A DNA stretch of 15,830 nucleotides from Planctomycetota bacterium (GTDB lineage: Bacteria > Planctomycetota > Planctomycetia > Pirellulales > Pirellulaceae), in contig JAJRVM010000210.1 in NCBI GenBank assembly GCA_024277285.1, forward strand, positions 1 to 15,830, written 5' to 3'. This document shows, one piece after another, positions 8,512-15,830 of this stretch. Under the pieces are notes generated by a model. It saw only the letters and a program-made list of their open reading frames with translations. It searched no databases and was not told the origin of the DNA. Position 1 is the first letter of the stretch. Each line of letters opens with the position of its first letter. Made by a program: the position numbers and the translations under genes.

Positions 8512-8759
8512 GTCAAACTTTCTTAGCGAACCGGACGAGTCCGATGGCGTGTCGGCGGTGTCTTTCACCCCAGACAATCACGATGCGGTTTTGTTATGAT
8601 CATAGCTCTTGCCAAGCCGACTCGCCGCGCTCCTATGCGACAACGTGCCACCGCTTGTTCGCAAGCAGTGTAACAGACTGCCCGTGTGCCGGAGTATGGC
8701 TTGTCCGATTCGTCTCACAGGAATCCAATTCTGCCGGGTAACCGCCCGAGAACAGTACG
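8512..8759. other. Divergent intergenic region between peptidase and TPR-peroxiredoxin genes
   Basis: These 248 bases must carry the promoters for both flanking genes. The only striking element is a 10-base perfect palindrome TATGATCATA at 8595-8604, which offers a five-of-six -10 hexamer (TATGAT) on each strand. No convincing -35 box lies at 16-18 bases on either side. I see no RNA gene or additional coding sequence. Confidence 0.4.
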
Positions 8760-11111
8760 ATGGTCCCAGCATCCAACGACGTCTCACGTCCCCAATCAGG
8801 GGTTTTATTCATCGCAAGCCGTGCCACCCGGAGGCTGTCGATGTTGCTCGGCCTATTCATGCTCGGTGGGGCACTCTACGCGTGTGCGACCGAAGTTCGT
8901 GCGGAGGAAATCTCGGCGACGGCAGCGTTACCGGCCGGTCATTCTTTTCATGGGGAAGCCTTCAACGAGGGGCCTCGGCAAGCGGCTTATTTAATGCCGG
9001 GTACGGGCGCCGTTTCCTTTCCCGTGCAGTCCCAGCAGCGGGATGTTCAAGCGTACATCAACCAGGGCATCGGCCAGTTGCACGGTTTTTGGTATTTCGA
9101 GGCGGAACGATCATTTCGTCAAGCCGCCGCGCTCGACCCGGACTGTGCGGCGGCGTACTGGGGCATGGCCATGGCCAACGCCAACAACCGCGAGCGAGCG
9201 AAGAAACTCATTCAGCAAGCGATGGACCGAAAGGAAAACGCGTCGCCACGTCTGCAGCGCTACATCGAAGCGCTCGAAAAACTGCTAAAAGCTGAGGACG
9301 CCAAGAGCGGTTCGGACGAGTATATCGATGCCTTAGAAAACATCGTTTACGAATACCCCGACGACATCGAGGCCAAGGCCTTCATCGCCTTGCATGCCTG
9401 GGAGGGACGCCGCACGGGACAGAAAATTCGTAGCCATCTGGCGATCGACGCGTTAATTGGCGAGGTCTTGACCGTCTCGCCCATGCATCCCGTGCATCAT
9501 TATCGCATTCACCTGTGGGACCACGAAAGACCGGAACGCGCACTGGCTTCAGCGGCCCGTTGCGGCCAGTCGGCTCCGGCCATTGCACACATGTGGCACA
9601 TGCCAGGGCACATTTATTCACGACTCAAGCGATACCCGGATGCCGTCTGGCAGCAAGAGGCGTCCGCACGCACCGATCACGCACAAATGGTTCGAGACCG
9701 TCTGCTGCCCGACCAGATCCACAACTTTGCACACAACAATGAATGGCTCATCCGCAACCTGATTTACGTGGGGCGAATCCACGACGCCTTGGACTTGGCC
9801 AAGAACATGATCGAGTTGCCTCAACATCCTAAGTTCAACACGCTCTCCAAAAGTGGATGCAGCGCCAGCTATGGCCGCAAGCGGCTACTTCAAGTATTGG
9901 ACAAGGCACAGCTTTGGCAAGAAACATTACGGTTGTCTGAGACCGTGTACCTTGAAACAACCGATTCGGTCCTGAATCGCGTTGACTGGCTACGAGCGGT
10001 GGGACGAGCTCATTATCATTTGGATAACGATGCCGACGTCCAGCGGATCCGAACACGACTGCAAGCAATGCTGAGCGAGCAGTCGGCCAAGCGAGAACGA
10101 CAGGGCCAGCAGGCAGAGGACAAAGCACAGCAGGAGCAGAAGAGCGAGCAGGACATTGCGGCGGACGGTTGCAAGGCACGCCGCAGGTTAGACGGCGAAG
10201 TACGCCACATCGAGCGAGTCCTCAAGGAAATGGACGCATATCACGCGGCGATCGACGGTAACGTGGCCAAGGCCATCGAATTGCTCGAGAAGTCGGACAA
10301 TGACGATATGTCCTTGATGGCTCGGTGGCAGGTCGAATCGGGTGACCCCGAATCGGCTCTGGAGACATTGAGCACCAACGTCAAATCGCACGAGCGGGAG
10401 ACCTTGCCGCTGGCCCATTTGGCGTCACTGCAGTGGGACCTCGGTCGCGTCGATACGATGACTCAGTCCATGGAGCAGCTGCGAGAACGATCGGCCGAGA
10501 TCGATCTGCGAGCTCCTCCGTTTTCGCATCTCTCCCCAATCGCCCATTACCTAGGATGGCCACGAGATTGGCGTGTCGCCAGAGCGCCAGCCGACGACGT
10601 TGGACAGCGTCCGTCGCTCGATTCGCTGGGGCCTTTTCGCTGGCATCCGACGGCTGCCCCCGATTGGACACTCCCGAATGCGGACCACCGACCGATCTCA
10701 CTGGCCGATTACCGAGGTCGTCCCGTCTTGGTCATTTTCTACCTCGGCTTTGGTTGCCTGCATTGTGCCGAACAGTTGCAGGCGTTCGGTCCGCGGATCG
10801 ACGACTTTCACGAAGCTGGAATCGAAATGGTGGCGATCAGCTCGGACGACGCCGATGGGCTCAAGAAATCCCTCGAGGCCTATGATGGCGACATCCCGTT
10901 TCCGCTGCTCGCCGACGATCAATTTCATGTGTTTCGGCAATACCGTGTGTTCGACGACTTCGAGGATCAGCCGCTCCATGGTACGTTCCTGATTGACGCG
11001 AAGGGCGACCTCCGCTGGCATGATATCAGCTACGAGCCCTTCATGGACCACGAATTCGTGCTGACCGAGGCGCGACGCTTGCTAGCTCAGTCGCCGGACC
11101 ACCGCGACTAA
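8760..11111 (+). CDS. Secreted TPR protein with C-terminal peroxiredoxin/thioredoxin-like domain
   Basis: Predicted exported protein of 783 residues. A basic stretch (ATRR, 22-25) precedes a hydrophobic core (MLLGLFMLGGALYACA), a classic signal peptide ending near Ala-Glu-Glu 50. Residues about 95-400 contain TPR-like helical repeats with an exceptional histidine-rich core: His243, 246, 247, 251, 255, 277, 280, 284, 307, 321 and 325. Residues about 430-490 are highly charged and probably coiled coil. From about 625 to 770 lies an AhpC/TSA-type redox domain (APDWTLPNADHRPISL) with the active motif GCLHC, Cys666 and Cys669, in place of the usual single peroxidatic Thr-x-x-Cys. Likely role: envelope thiol-disulfide or peroxide chemistry tied to a protein-binding scaffold, by inference only. 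The start is ambiguous. ATG 8841 has GGAGG six bases upstream and would give 756 residues, but its signal peptide would lack any positive charge, so ATG 8760 is kept. Confidence 0.85.
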   Translation: MVPASNDVSRPQSGVLFIASRATRRLSMLLGLFMLGGALYACATEVRAEEISATAALPAGHSFHGEAFNEGPRQAAYLMPGTGAVSFPVQSQQRDVQAYINQGIGQLHGFWYFEAERSFRQAAALDPDCAAAYWGMAMANANNRERAKKLIQQAMDRKENASPRLQRYIEALEKLLKAEDAKSGSDEYIDALENIVYEYPDDIEAKAFIALHAWEGRRTGQKIRSHLAIDALIGEVLTVSPMHPVHHYRIHLWDHERPERALASAARCGQSAPAIAHMWHMPGHIYSRLKRYPDAVWQQEASARTDHAQMVRDRLLPDQIHNFAHNNEWLIRNLIYVGRIHDALDLAKNMIELPQHPKFNTLSKSGCSASYGRKRLLQVLDKAQLWQETLRLSETVYLETTDSVLNRVDWLRAVGRAHYHLDNDADVQRIRTRLQAMLSEQSAKRERQGQQAEDKAQQEQKSEQDIAADGCKARRRLDGEVRHIERVLKEMDAYHAAIDGNVAKAIELLEKSDNDDMSLMARWQVESGDPESALETLSTNVKSHERETLPLAHLASLQWDLGRVDTMTQSMEQLRERSAEIDLRAPPFSHLSPIAHYLGWPRDWRVARAPADDVGQRPSLDSLGPFRWHPTAAPDWTLPNADHRPISLADYRGRPVLVIFYLGFGCLHCAEQLQAFGPRIDDFHEAGIEMVAISSDDADGLKKSLEAYDGDIPFPLLADDQFHVFRQYRVFDDFEDQPLHGTFLIDAKGDLRWHDISYEPFMDHEFVLTEARRLLAQSPDHRD
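8830..8834 (+). promoter_or_regulatory. GGAGG Shine-Dalgarno-like site that may set an internal start at 8841
   Basis: A perfect GGAGG sits six bases before the in-frame ATG at 8841, ideal for ribosome binding. The same bases encode the Arg-Arg pair (CGG AGG) that would form the basic region of the signal peptide if translation starts at 8760. It is therefore either the true ribosome site or a coincidence of arginine codons. Both forms may be made. Confidence 0.4.
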
Positions 11112-11117
11112 CGAACC

Positions 11118-11146
11118 TTGACGCCGGACGCACCTTGCCCAATACT
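11118..11146 (+). promoter_or_regulatory. Likely sigma70-type promoter for proA-fliM
   Basis: TTGACG (11118-11123, five of six to consensus) and AATACT (11141-11146, four of six) are separated by 17 bases, in the 83-base gap after the TPR-peroxiredoxin stop. The -10 ends 48 bases before the proA ATG. This suggests that proA and fliM are transcribed independently of the upstream gene. Confidence 0.45.
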
Positions 11147-11194
11147 TCCCAACGCCGTCGGCAACGTATATCCCTGGACACGTGATTCGCCAAA

Positions 11195-12469
11195 ATGTCT
11201 ACCCCTTCTGAATTTGATCTGCAGACCTACTGTCAACGTGTTGCGGCGGATGCCAAGGCGGCCGCTGCGGCGCTAGCGCAGACGACTGGCCAGCAAAAAA
11301 ACGATTGGCTTCGCAACTCGGCCCTTGCGCTGTGCCAACAAACAGGCGAGATTCTGGCCGCCAATCAACAGGACATCCAAGCCGCCCCCGAATTTGGCCT
11401 CACCGCCGCCCAAGTTGATCGCCTCACGCTATCCCCGGAACGCATTGAAGGGATAGCCTCGGGCATGCAACAGATCGCAATGCTGCCAGATCCGATTGGC
11501 GAAACGATTGATTCCAGCGTGCGGCCCAACGGGTTGCGAATCAACAAGGTGCGAGTCCCCTTGGGTGTCGTCTTCTTCATCTATGAATCTCGTCCCAATG
11601 TGACGGCGGATGCCGCCGCCATCTGCGTTAAGAGCGGCAATGCCGTTATTCTGCGAGGCGGCAAGGAGGCGGCGCACTCAAGCCAAGCCATCGTGCAGAT
11701 TCTTGATCGAGTAGCCGTTGAGTGTGGACTGCCTGCCGCCGCGGTCCAGCTTGTCGAGGTTCGCGACCGGCAGGCCGTTGGCCATTTCCTTGCGTTGCAC
11801 GAGTATATCGACGTAGCGATCCCTCGTGGCGGTGAAGGATTGATTCGTCGCGTTTCGCAAGAGGCAACGATGCCCGTCATTAAGCACTTTGACGGGAACT
11901 GCCATGTCTACGTCGATCGTGATGCCGACTTGAACATGGCGGTTCGAGTCACGACCAACAGCAAATGCCAACGAATGGGTGTGTGCAACGCGGCGGAGTC
12001 CTTGTTGGTCCATCAGGACGTGGCCGAGAAATTCTTGCCGAAAGCCGCGAACGCGATGGCCGAGTACGATGTCGAATTCCGCGGAGACGACGCAACGCAG
12101 CACATCTTGCCTCGTGCCAAACCGGCGACGGACGACGATTATCGCGCGGAGTTTCTGGGGCCGGTGATCAGCGTCAAAGTGGTCGACTCGATCGAGCGAG
12201 CGATTGACCACATCAACAACTATGGATCTCATCACACCGACGCGATCGTCACGAACAACCTTCACGCTGCGAGAGAGTTTACGGCCCGAGTCGATAGTGC
12301 GGCGGTCATGGTTAACGCGAGCACGCGGTTCAACGACGGCGCTGAGTTTGGTCTTGGAGCGGAGATCGGAATTAGCACCGACCGTTTTCACGCTCGTGGT
12401 CCGTGTGGGCTTCGTGAGCTAACCAGCTATAAGTACATCGTCGAAGGGCAGGGACAGATTCGCGGCTAA
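11195..12469 (+). CDS. proA: Gamma-glutamyl phosphate reductase (glutamate-5-semialdehyde dehydrogenase)
   Basis: Cytoplasmic NADPH-dependent enzyme of the second step of proline synthesis. It reduces gamma-glutamyl phosphate to glutamate-5-semialdehyde, which cyclises to pyrroline-5-carboxylate. At 424 residues it is the normal ProA length. Diagnostic stretches are [16 protein letters not shown] and [14 protein letters not shown] in the cofactor-binding half, the catalytic cysteine Cys264 in [12 protein letters not shown], and the terminal [17 protein letters not shown] signature. The start ATG at 11195 gives the expected N-terminus, although no good Shine-Dalgarno site precedes it. proB is not in the window. 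It is followed after 27 bases by fliM on the same strand, so the two probably share a transcript. Confidence 0.97.
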   Translation: MSTPSEFDLQTYCQRVAADAKAAAAALAQTTGQQKNDWLRNSALALCQQTGEILAANQQDIQAAPEFGLTAAQVDRLTLSPERIEGIASGMQQIAMLPDPIGETIDSSVRPNGLRINKVRVPLGVVFFIYESRPNVTADAAAICVKSGNAVILRGGKEAAHSSQAIVQILDRVAVECGLPAAAVQLVEVRDRQAVGHFLALHEYIDVAIPRGGEGLIRRVSQEATMPVIKHFDGNCHVYVDRDADLNMAVRVTTNSKCQRMGVCNAAESLLVHQDVAEKFLPKAANAMAEYDVEFRGDDATQHILPRAKPATDDDYRAEFLGPVISVKVVDSIERAIDHINNYGSHHTDAIVTNNLHAAREFTARVDSAAVMVNASTRFNDGAEFGLGAEIGISTDRFHARGPCGLRELTSYKYIVEGQGQIRG

Positions 12470-12483
12470 CGTTCGCATGTTTC

Positions 12484-12490
12484 AAGGAAG
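12484..12490 (+). promoter_or_regulatory. Shine-Dalgarno site of fliM
   Basis: AAGGAAG lies six bases before the ATG at 12497. It is one of the few good ribosome sites in the window and fixes the fliM start. It lies in the 27-base gap after proA. Confidence 0.7.
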
Positions 12491-12496
12491 AAACGA

Positions 12497-13468
12497 ATGC
12501 AAGATATCGAATTGACTCGTAAAGAACGAGAATTGCTCGAATCGTCTTCGAGCCAGTCGGCACACGGCCGACGTGACGGCGCCGTCGACAGCGCTAAACG
12601 GTCTGTCGCCGATGGCAGCGGCCGCTCTCCGTTAGACCTCCGACGTCAACTGGAGGTCATCGAAGCCTTCCATCAGGACGTCGCAGAACGATTCGCCGAC
12701 GCGCTCTCGCGAGCTCTTCAACAGCTCGTGCAAGTTCAGTTGCTCGACGTTCAGGCCGTGACGTACAGCCAATTCGCCTTTGGCCGAACCCGTCCAACTT
12801 GTTACTTCGTGCTCGAGGCCTCGCCTCTGCCAGCCGCCTTGGCGTTGGACCTGAGTCCCGCTTTGCTTTACCCCATTCTGGACGCGCTGCTCGGTGGAAA
12901 GAAGCATACGTGCCCGCTGCCCAGCCGAGCCCCGACACAGCTTGAGCAGCGTTTGGCGAAACGTGTCGTACGTCTATTATTGGATGAGCTACATGATGCG
13001 TGGGAACCGCTGTTGGCGATCAACCTGTCGATCGATCGCGTCGAAAGCGATGCGCAGCGAGTGCGCGTGGTCGCACCTGGCGACGACGTGATCGTTTTGA
13101 AGTTTGAGGTGCGCGTCAGCGAGCAGAGCGGCGAGTTTAGTTTGTGCTTGCCACAGCGTGCGATTCGCAAGATCGTCGACAAGTTGCTGGTCGGGGAGTT
13201 CACCGGTGTGGAAGGGGCAGCGCTACAATCACCCAATTCGGGCGCGGACTCAGTCGAGCTGGTTGCCCATTTCGATGCCGATCCCATCTCACCATTCGAG
13301 CTCGACAACCTACGCGAAGGCGACGTGCTGTTAACGGACGTCGATGCCGACGGATTCGTGCAAGTCAGCGTGGACGGGTGCCCGACGTGTCAGGCACGCC
13401 CCGGCGCACTGCAAGGTCGTCGTGCCATCGTCATCGGCCCGGCAATCGCAAGCAGTCGGTCGACGTGA
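12497..13468 (+). CDS. fliM: Flagellar motor switch protein FliM
   Basis: Component of the flagellar C-ring (switch complex), which binds FliG and FliN and receives phospho-CheY to set rotation direction. At 323 residues it has normal FliM length. The middle domain carries the signature DALLGGKKHTCPLPSRAP, where the family usually has GGxG, followed by the typical LEQRLAKRVVRLLLDELHDAWEPL helix. The C-terminal 75 residues (PISPFELDNLREGDVLLTD...) are a SpoA domain. The N-terminus IELTRKERELLES is only loosely like the CheY-binding LSQxEIDALL motif. The gene stands alone, with no other flagellar gene within the window, next to proA. It ends 8 bases from the convergent transporter stop, leaving no room for a separate terminator. 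Confidence 0.9.
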   Translation: MQDIELTRKERELLESSSSQSAHGRRDGAVDSAKRSVADGSGRSPLDLRRQLEVIEAFHQDVAERFADALSRALQQLVQVQLLDVQAVTYSQFAFGRTRPTCYFVLEASPLPAALALDLSPALLYPILDALLGGKKHTCPLPSRAPTQLEQRLAKRVVRLLLDELHDAWEPLLAINLSIDRVESDAQRVRVVAPGDDVIVLKFEVRVSEQSGEFSLCLPQRAIRKIVDKLLVGEFTGVEGAALQSPNSGADSVELVAHFDADPISPFELDNLREGDVLLTDVDADGFVQVSVDGCPTCQARPGALQGRRAIVIGPAIASSRST

Positions 13469-13476
13469 TCACAGCA

Positions 13477-15477
13477 CTAGGTCGCGGCGATCGACGGTTC
13501 TGCCTTTCTCGGTGTCGTGGGCAGCGGGGGCAACGGTTCCTCCAATACGCCCTTGACACGTGGCCAAATCAGAAGGGCTTCGACCACCATCCAAAATTGC
13601 AAGGCGAGCGTGGTCAGTCCGAAGGCGACCAATAGCCACTTTTCTTGGTGCCACCAACCGCTTTCGGGAGCAAATAATTGCAATAGTAGCGCCCATACAG
13701 GCAAAATCAACATGATGGACATGGGCACCAAAATCGCCAACATCGGCTTGCTGCGTCGCCAAAGGTAGAACGCGGTCACCATCAAGGCGAGACCTGCCAA
13801 TATCTGGTTCGTCGCCCCAAACAATGGCCACAGAATCAGTCCCCCGGTGCCGGGCGAGCCACCGGGCGCTCGCATTAGGGCAAGTGCCATTCCCGAGCCA
13901 ACCGCGACGCCCGTCGCTCCGAACTTATTCTGCAACGGGACCATACGAAAGTGTCCGGCCAGCTCTTGAACCACATAACGTTGTAGACGCGTTGCCGTAT
14001 CCAGCGTCGTCGCCGCGAAACAGGCGACAAGGGTGGCGATGATCCCCACGCCATGCCGTAAGGGAATGCCGAGAGATGTCAGAAAGTTGGCACCGCCCTC
14101 GACAAACGCACCGACGGTATCGCGCAATTTAAAGCTGTTCCAATCTCCATCCTGTCGATAGCGAGTTCGCCAGGCATCTCGCTGTACCAGCGCGCCGCCA
14201 TCGGCCGCCTGTTGGATCACATACGTTCCATCCGTCTGCTTTGTGAACAGCCCCATCCCGACGCCGGCCGTGCAGGCCAAGATCACGATGACGGCCAATG
14301 CGCCCTCCAGCAGCATCGATCCGTAGGCGATGTACTGGGCATCGCCTTCGTTATCGACCTGTTTGCTACTCGTCCCGCTGCTGACCAGACAGTGGAAACC
14401 GCTGCACGCACCACAGGCGACCGTAATGAACAAGAACGGCAGCATGGGAGGCGTGTGGGCCGGCAATTTTGCGGTGGGAACGATGGCCGGCGCGCTGGCC
14501 GTCAAATCAGCGCGCCCCACCGCCACGGCGACACCGATGCCGGCGACCAACAGGACTAACGCGACCAGCAGTTGGTGACTGTTGATGTAGTCGCGCGGTT
14601 GCAATAACAACCAGACCGGCAACACCGAAGCAACGAAGCAGTAGACCATCAATACACCCGTCCAGGTCACGATCGGATTGACCGTGGGTAGCCCCGCGAT
14701 CAGCGCCGACCCGCTCTCACCCGTGCCGAGCCGGACATCAACCGTATCCGACCAATTCGATCCCGTCGTGCCGGCGCTTTGAACGACTCGGACGGGCAGA
14801 TATTCGACGCCCACATAAACCGTCGCATAGAGGATCGCCAGGCAAGCGAGTGAGGGCCACAGCAGATGGCCGCGTCGGCGGTAGCTCCAAATTCCGATCG
14901 CCATGGCCAGCGGCATCGCGATCCAGACGGACATCACTGTCTCCGGATAGAAAGCGAAAATGTTGGCGATCACCATTCCAAAAATCGCCAGGACGACCGC
15001 CAACGCGGCGAACAGAATCAGTAAGAACAGGACGCGAGCTCGCGGGCTAATGACTCGGCCCGCAATCTCACCCACCGTCTGCCCACGGTTACGCAGGGAA
15101 ACGACCAAGGCCCCGAAGTCGTGAACCGCTCCCACAAAAATGGACCCAAAGACAACCCACAGCAACGCGGGAAGCCAACCCCAAAAAACAGCAATCGCCG
15201 GACCAACGATCGGTCCCGTCCCGGCGATGCTTGTGAAATGGTGTCCGAAGATAACCTGCCGAGGCGTCGGAACAAAATCGACGTCGTCACGCAACTGGTG
15301 GCTCGGCACCTCTGCGGCGGGGTCGATCTGAAAAACCTTGCGAGCCAACCAGCGACCGTAGGTGTGGTAGGCCAATAGAAATCCAAAGAAAGAGCCGACT
15401 GCGACGAGCAGAGTACTTAGCGATGCCATCCGAGTCGTCCAATGTGAATACGGTCGAGATCCAAGTTTATCCATCAT
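13477..15477 (-). CDS. cstA: Carbon starvation protein CstA family transporter
   Basis: Polytopic inner-membrane protein of 666 residues with about 14-16 hydrophobic segments, slightly shorter than E. coli CstA (701). Characterised CstA relatives take up peptides or pyruvate, often during carbon limitation; the substrate here is not known. Family blocks are clear: IAGTGPIVGPAIAVFWGW (about 84-101), GSIFVGAVHDFGALVVSLRN (two helices later), SGFHCLVSSGTSSKQ in the middle, and WPLFGATNQILAGLAL near the end. A soluble loop rich in charged residues lies around 415-465. ATG 15477 is taken as start. ATG 15429 (MASLSTLLVA) is a close alternative that begins just before the first membrane helix, and neither has a strong ribosome site. 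No regulatory gene or btsS/btsR-like sensor is next to it. Confidence 0.95.
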   Translation of the reverse strand: MMDKLGSRPYSHWTTRMASLSTLLVAVGSFFGFLLAYHTYGRWLARKVFQIDPAAEVPSHQLRDDVDFVPTPRQVIFGHHFTSIAGTGPIVGPAIAVFWGWLPALLWVVFGSIFVGAVHDFGALVVSLRNRGQTVGEIAGRVISPRARVLFLLILFAALAVVLAIFGMVIANIFAFYPETVMSVWIAMPLAMAIGIWSYRRRGHLLWPSLACLAILYATVYVGVEYLPVRVVQSAGTTGSNWSDTVDVRLGTGESGSALIAGLPTVNPIVTWTGVLMVYCFVASVLPVWLLLQPRDYINSHQLLVALVLLVAGIGVAVAVGRADLTASAPAIVPTAKLPAHTPPMLPFLFITVACGACSGFHCLVSSGTSSKQVDNEGDAQYIAYGSMLLEGALAVIVILACTAGVGMGLFTKQTDGTYVIQQAADGGALVQRDAWRTRYRQDGDWNSFKLRDTVGAFVEGGANFLTSLGIPLRHGVGIIATLVACFAATTLDTATRLQRYVVQELAGHFRMVPLQNKFGATGVAVGSGMALALMRAPGGSPGTGGLILWPLFGATNQILAGLALMVTAFYLWRRSKPMLAILVPMSIMLILPVWALLLQLFAPESGWWHQEKWLLVAFGLTTLALQFWMVVEALLIWPRVKGVLEEPLPPLPTTPRKAEPSIAAT

Positions 15478-15652
15478 ATCAGTCCGCTACGCCATACGGT
15501 AGCGAGTCGTCAGTGGCTGTGGCTTCCTCGTGGGTGTGGGCTCCAGCCAATCGTGTTCGGCACGAAAGGGGCGGGATAGGGGATTCTCCGTTCGGCATTG
15601 GTTCGGCCGGTCCTCGTTCGTTGGGCTTGGTTGTCCTCCGGGCCGACATCGC

Positions 15653-15671
15653 AGTGGGCGTGGACGCCACT
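15653..15671. repeat. Imperfect inverted repeat over the -35 region
   Basis: AGTGGGCG, then TGGA, then CGCCACT: seven base pairs with one bulged G and a four-base centre. It overlaps the proposed -35 at 15661-15666, the position expected of a repressor operator. It could be coincidence in this G-rich stretch. Confidence 0.3.
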
Positions 15672-15688
15672 GGCGACCGTCCTATAAT
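15661..15688 (+). promoter_or_regulatory. Sigma70-type promoter reading off the right end
   Basis: A perfect TATAAT (15683-15688) follows TGGACG (15661-15666, four of six) at 16 bases. Transcription would start near 15695, so the leader would contain the decamer repeat before the ATG at 15807. The perfect -10 in a GC-rich region makes this the best promoter in the window. Confidence 0.55.
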
Positions 15689-15710
15689 GAGAATCCGTTT
15701 TGGCAGATGA

Positions 15711-15750
15711 GTGCGTGATGGTGCGTGATGGTGCGTGATGGTGCGTGATG
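15711..15750. repeat. Perfect 10-bp tandem repeat, four copies, with degenerate tail
   Basis: Four exact head-to-tail copies of GTGCGTGATG, followed by two degenerate copies (GTGGGTGCAG, GTGCGTGGGT) up to 15770. It lies between the promoter at 15683-15688 and the probable start at 15807, so it would be transcribed as 5' leader. Each unit contains an overlapping stop-start TGATG. Confidence 0.95.
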
Positions 15751-15806
15751 GTGGGTGCAGGTGCGTGGGTCTCCGGCCCCGCGCTGAGAATCCTACGAAT
15801 GAAGGA

Positions 15807-15830
15807 ATGAATGTCGTGGCCGAACATGTC
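15807..15830 (+). CDS. Start of a plus-strand gene, cut by window edge
   Basis: AAGGA (15802-15806) precedes a cluster of possible starts. ATG 15807 reads MNVVAEHV and GTG 15816, nine bases from AAGGA, is in the same frame. ATG 15811, four bases away, reads MSWPNM in another frame. With a good promoter upstream, a gene probably starts here, but eight codons are too few to identify it or fix the frame. Confidence 0.35.

Larger units (their letters stand above)
15478..15806. other. Intergenic region with divergent signals
   Basis: These 329 bases separate cstA from a probable plus-strand gene that leaves the window. The cstA-proximal half shows no convincing -10/-35 pair for cstA. The right half has a promoter-like sequence, an imperfect inverted repeat and a decamer tandem repeat, listed separately. 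Short open frames here lack ribosome sites and look spurious. Confidence 0.6.

Noticed and set aside
8609..9295. 228-residue plus-strand frame overlapping the start of the TPR-peroxiredoxin gene
   Set aside because: Composition is arginine-rich and shadow-like; the overlapping frame has a signal peptide and TPR repeats.
11678..12391. 237-residue open frame opposite proA
   Set aside because: It is fully antisense to an unmistakable proA with no ribosome site or domain.

Overview
The window looks like an ordinary chromosomal segment from a planctomycete, most likely a Pirellulaceae/Rhodopirellula-type marine bacterium. This is an inference from protein character and gene style: a large secreted PDZ-fused M28 peptidase, a secreted TPR-peroxiredoxin, a lone flagellar gene next to a proline gene, weak or absent Shine-Dalgarno sites and moderately high GC. 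No rRNA or tRNA anchors the taxonomy. Eight complete protein genes fill most of the sequence. No CRISPR array, tRNA or rRNA was seen.

Layout. Bases 1-135 (minus strand) look like the 5' end of a group II intron cut by the window edge, 13 bases past the stop of the next gene. Then come two minus-strand metabolic genes: a fucose/arabinose isomerase-like enzyme (149-1813) and a YdeP/FdhF-type molybdopterin oxidoreductase (1984-4161). Divergent from these is a plus-strand nucleotidyltransferase-HD protein resembling CCA-adding enzymes (4322-5425). It converges on a very large secreted M28 metallopeptidase with a TolB-like propeller, PA-like region and C-terminal PDZ domain (5443-8511). Across a 248-base divergent spacer lies a secreted TPR protein with a C-terminal peroxiredoxin domain (8760-11111). 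It is followed by proA (11195-12469) and fliM (12497-13468), probably one transcript. fliM converges on a CstA-family transporter (13477-15477). The last 350 bases hold a well-formed promoter-like sequence, a perfect 4 x 10-bp tandem repeat and the probable first codons of a gene leaving the window.

Working together. Only proA-fliM has the spacing of an operon, and those two proteins have no known shared job. The isomerase and oxidoreductase are co-oriented but 170 bases apart. I see no defence island, biosynthetic cluster or clearly new multi-gene system. The points most worth a second look are the intron end, the decamer repeat with TGATG overlaps in a presumed 5' leader, the histidine-rich core of the TPR-peroxiredoxin, the stand-alone nucleotidyltransferase-HD fusion and the proA-fliM pairing.

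Start sites. For four genes the longest open frame begins at a TTG, a GTG or an ATG that is probably too far upstream. Where a shorter start is better supported it is used and the reason is given.
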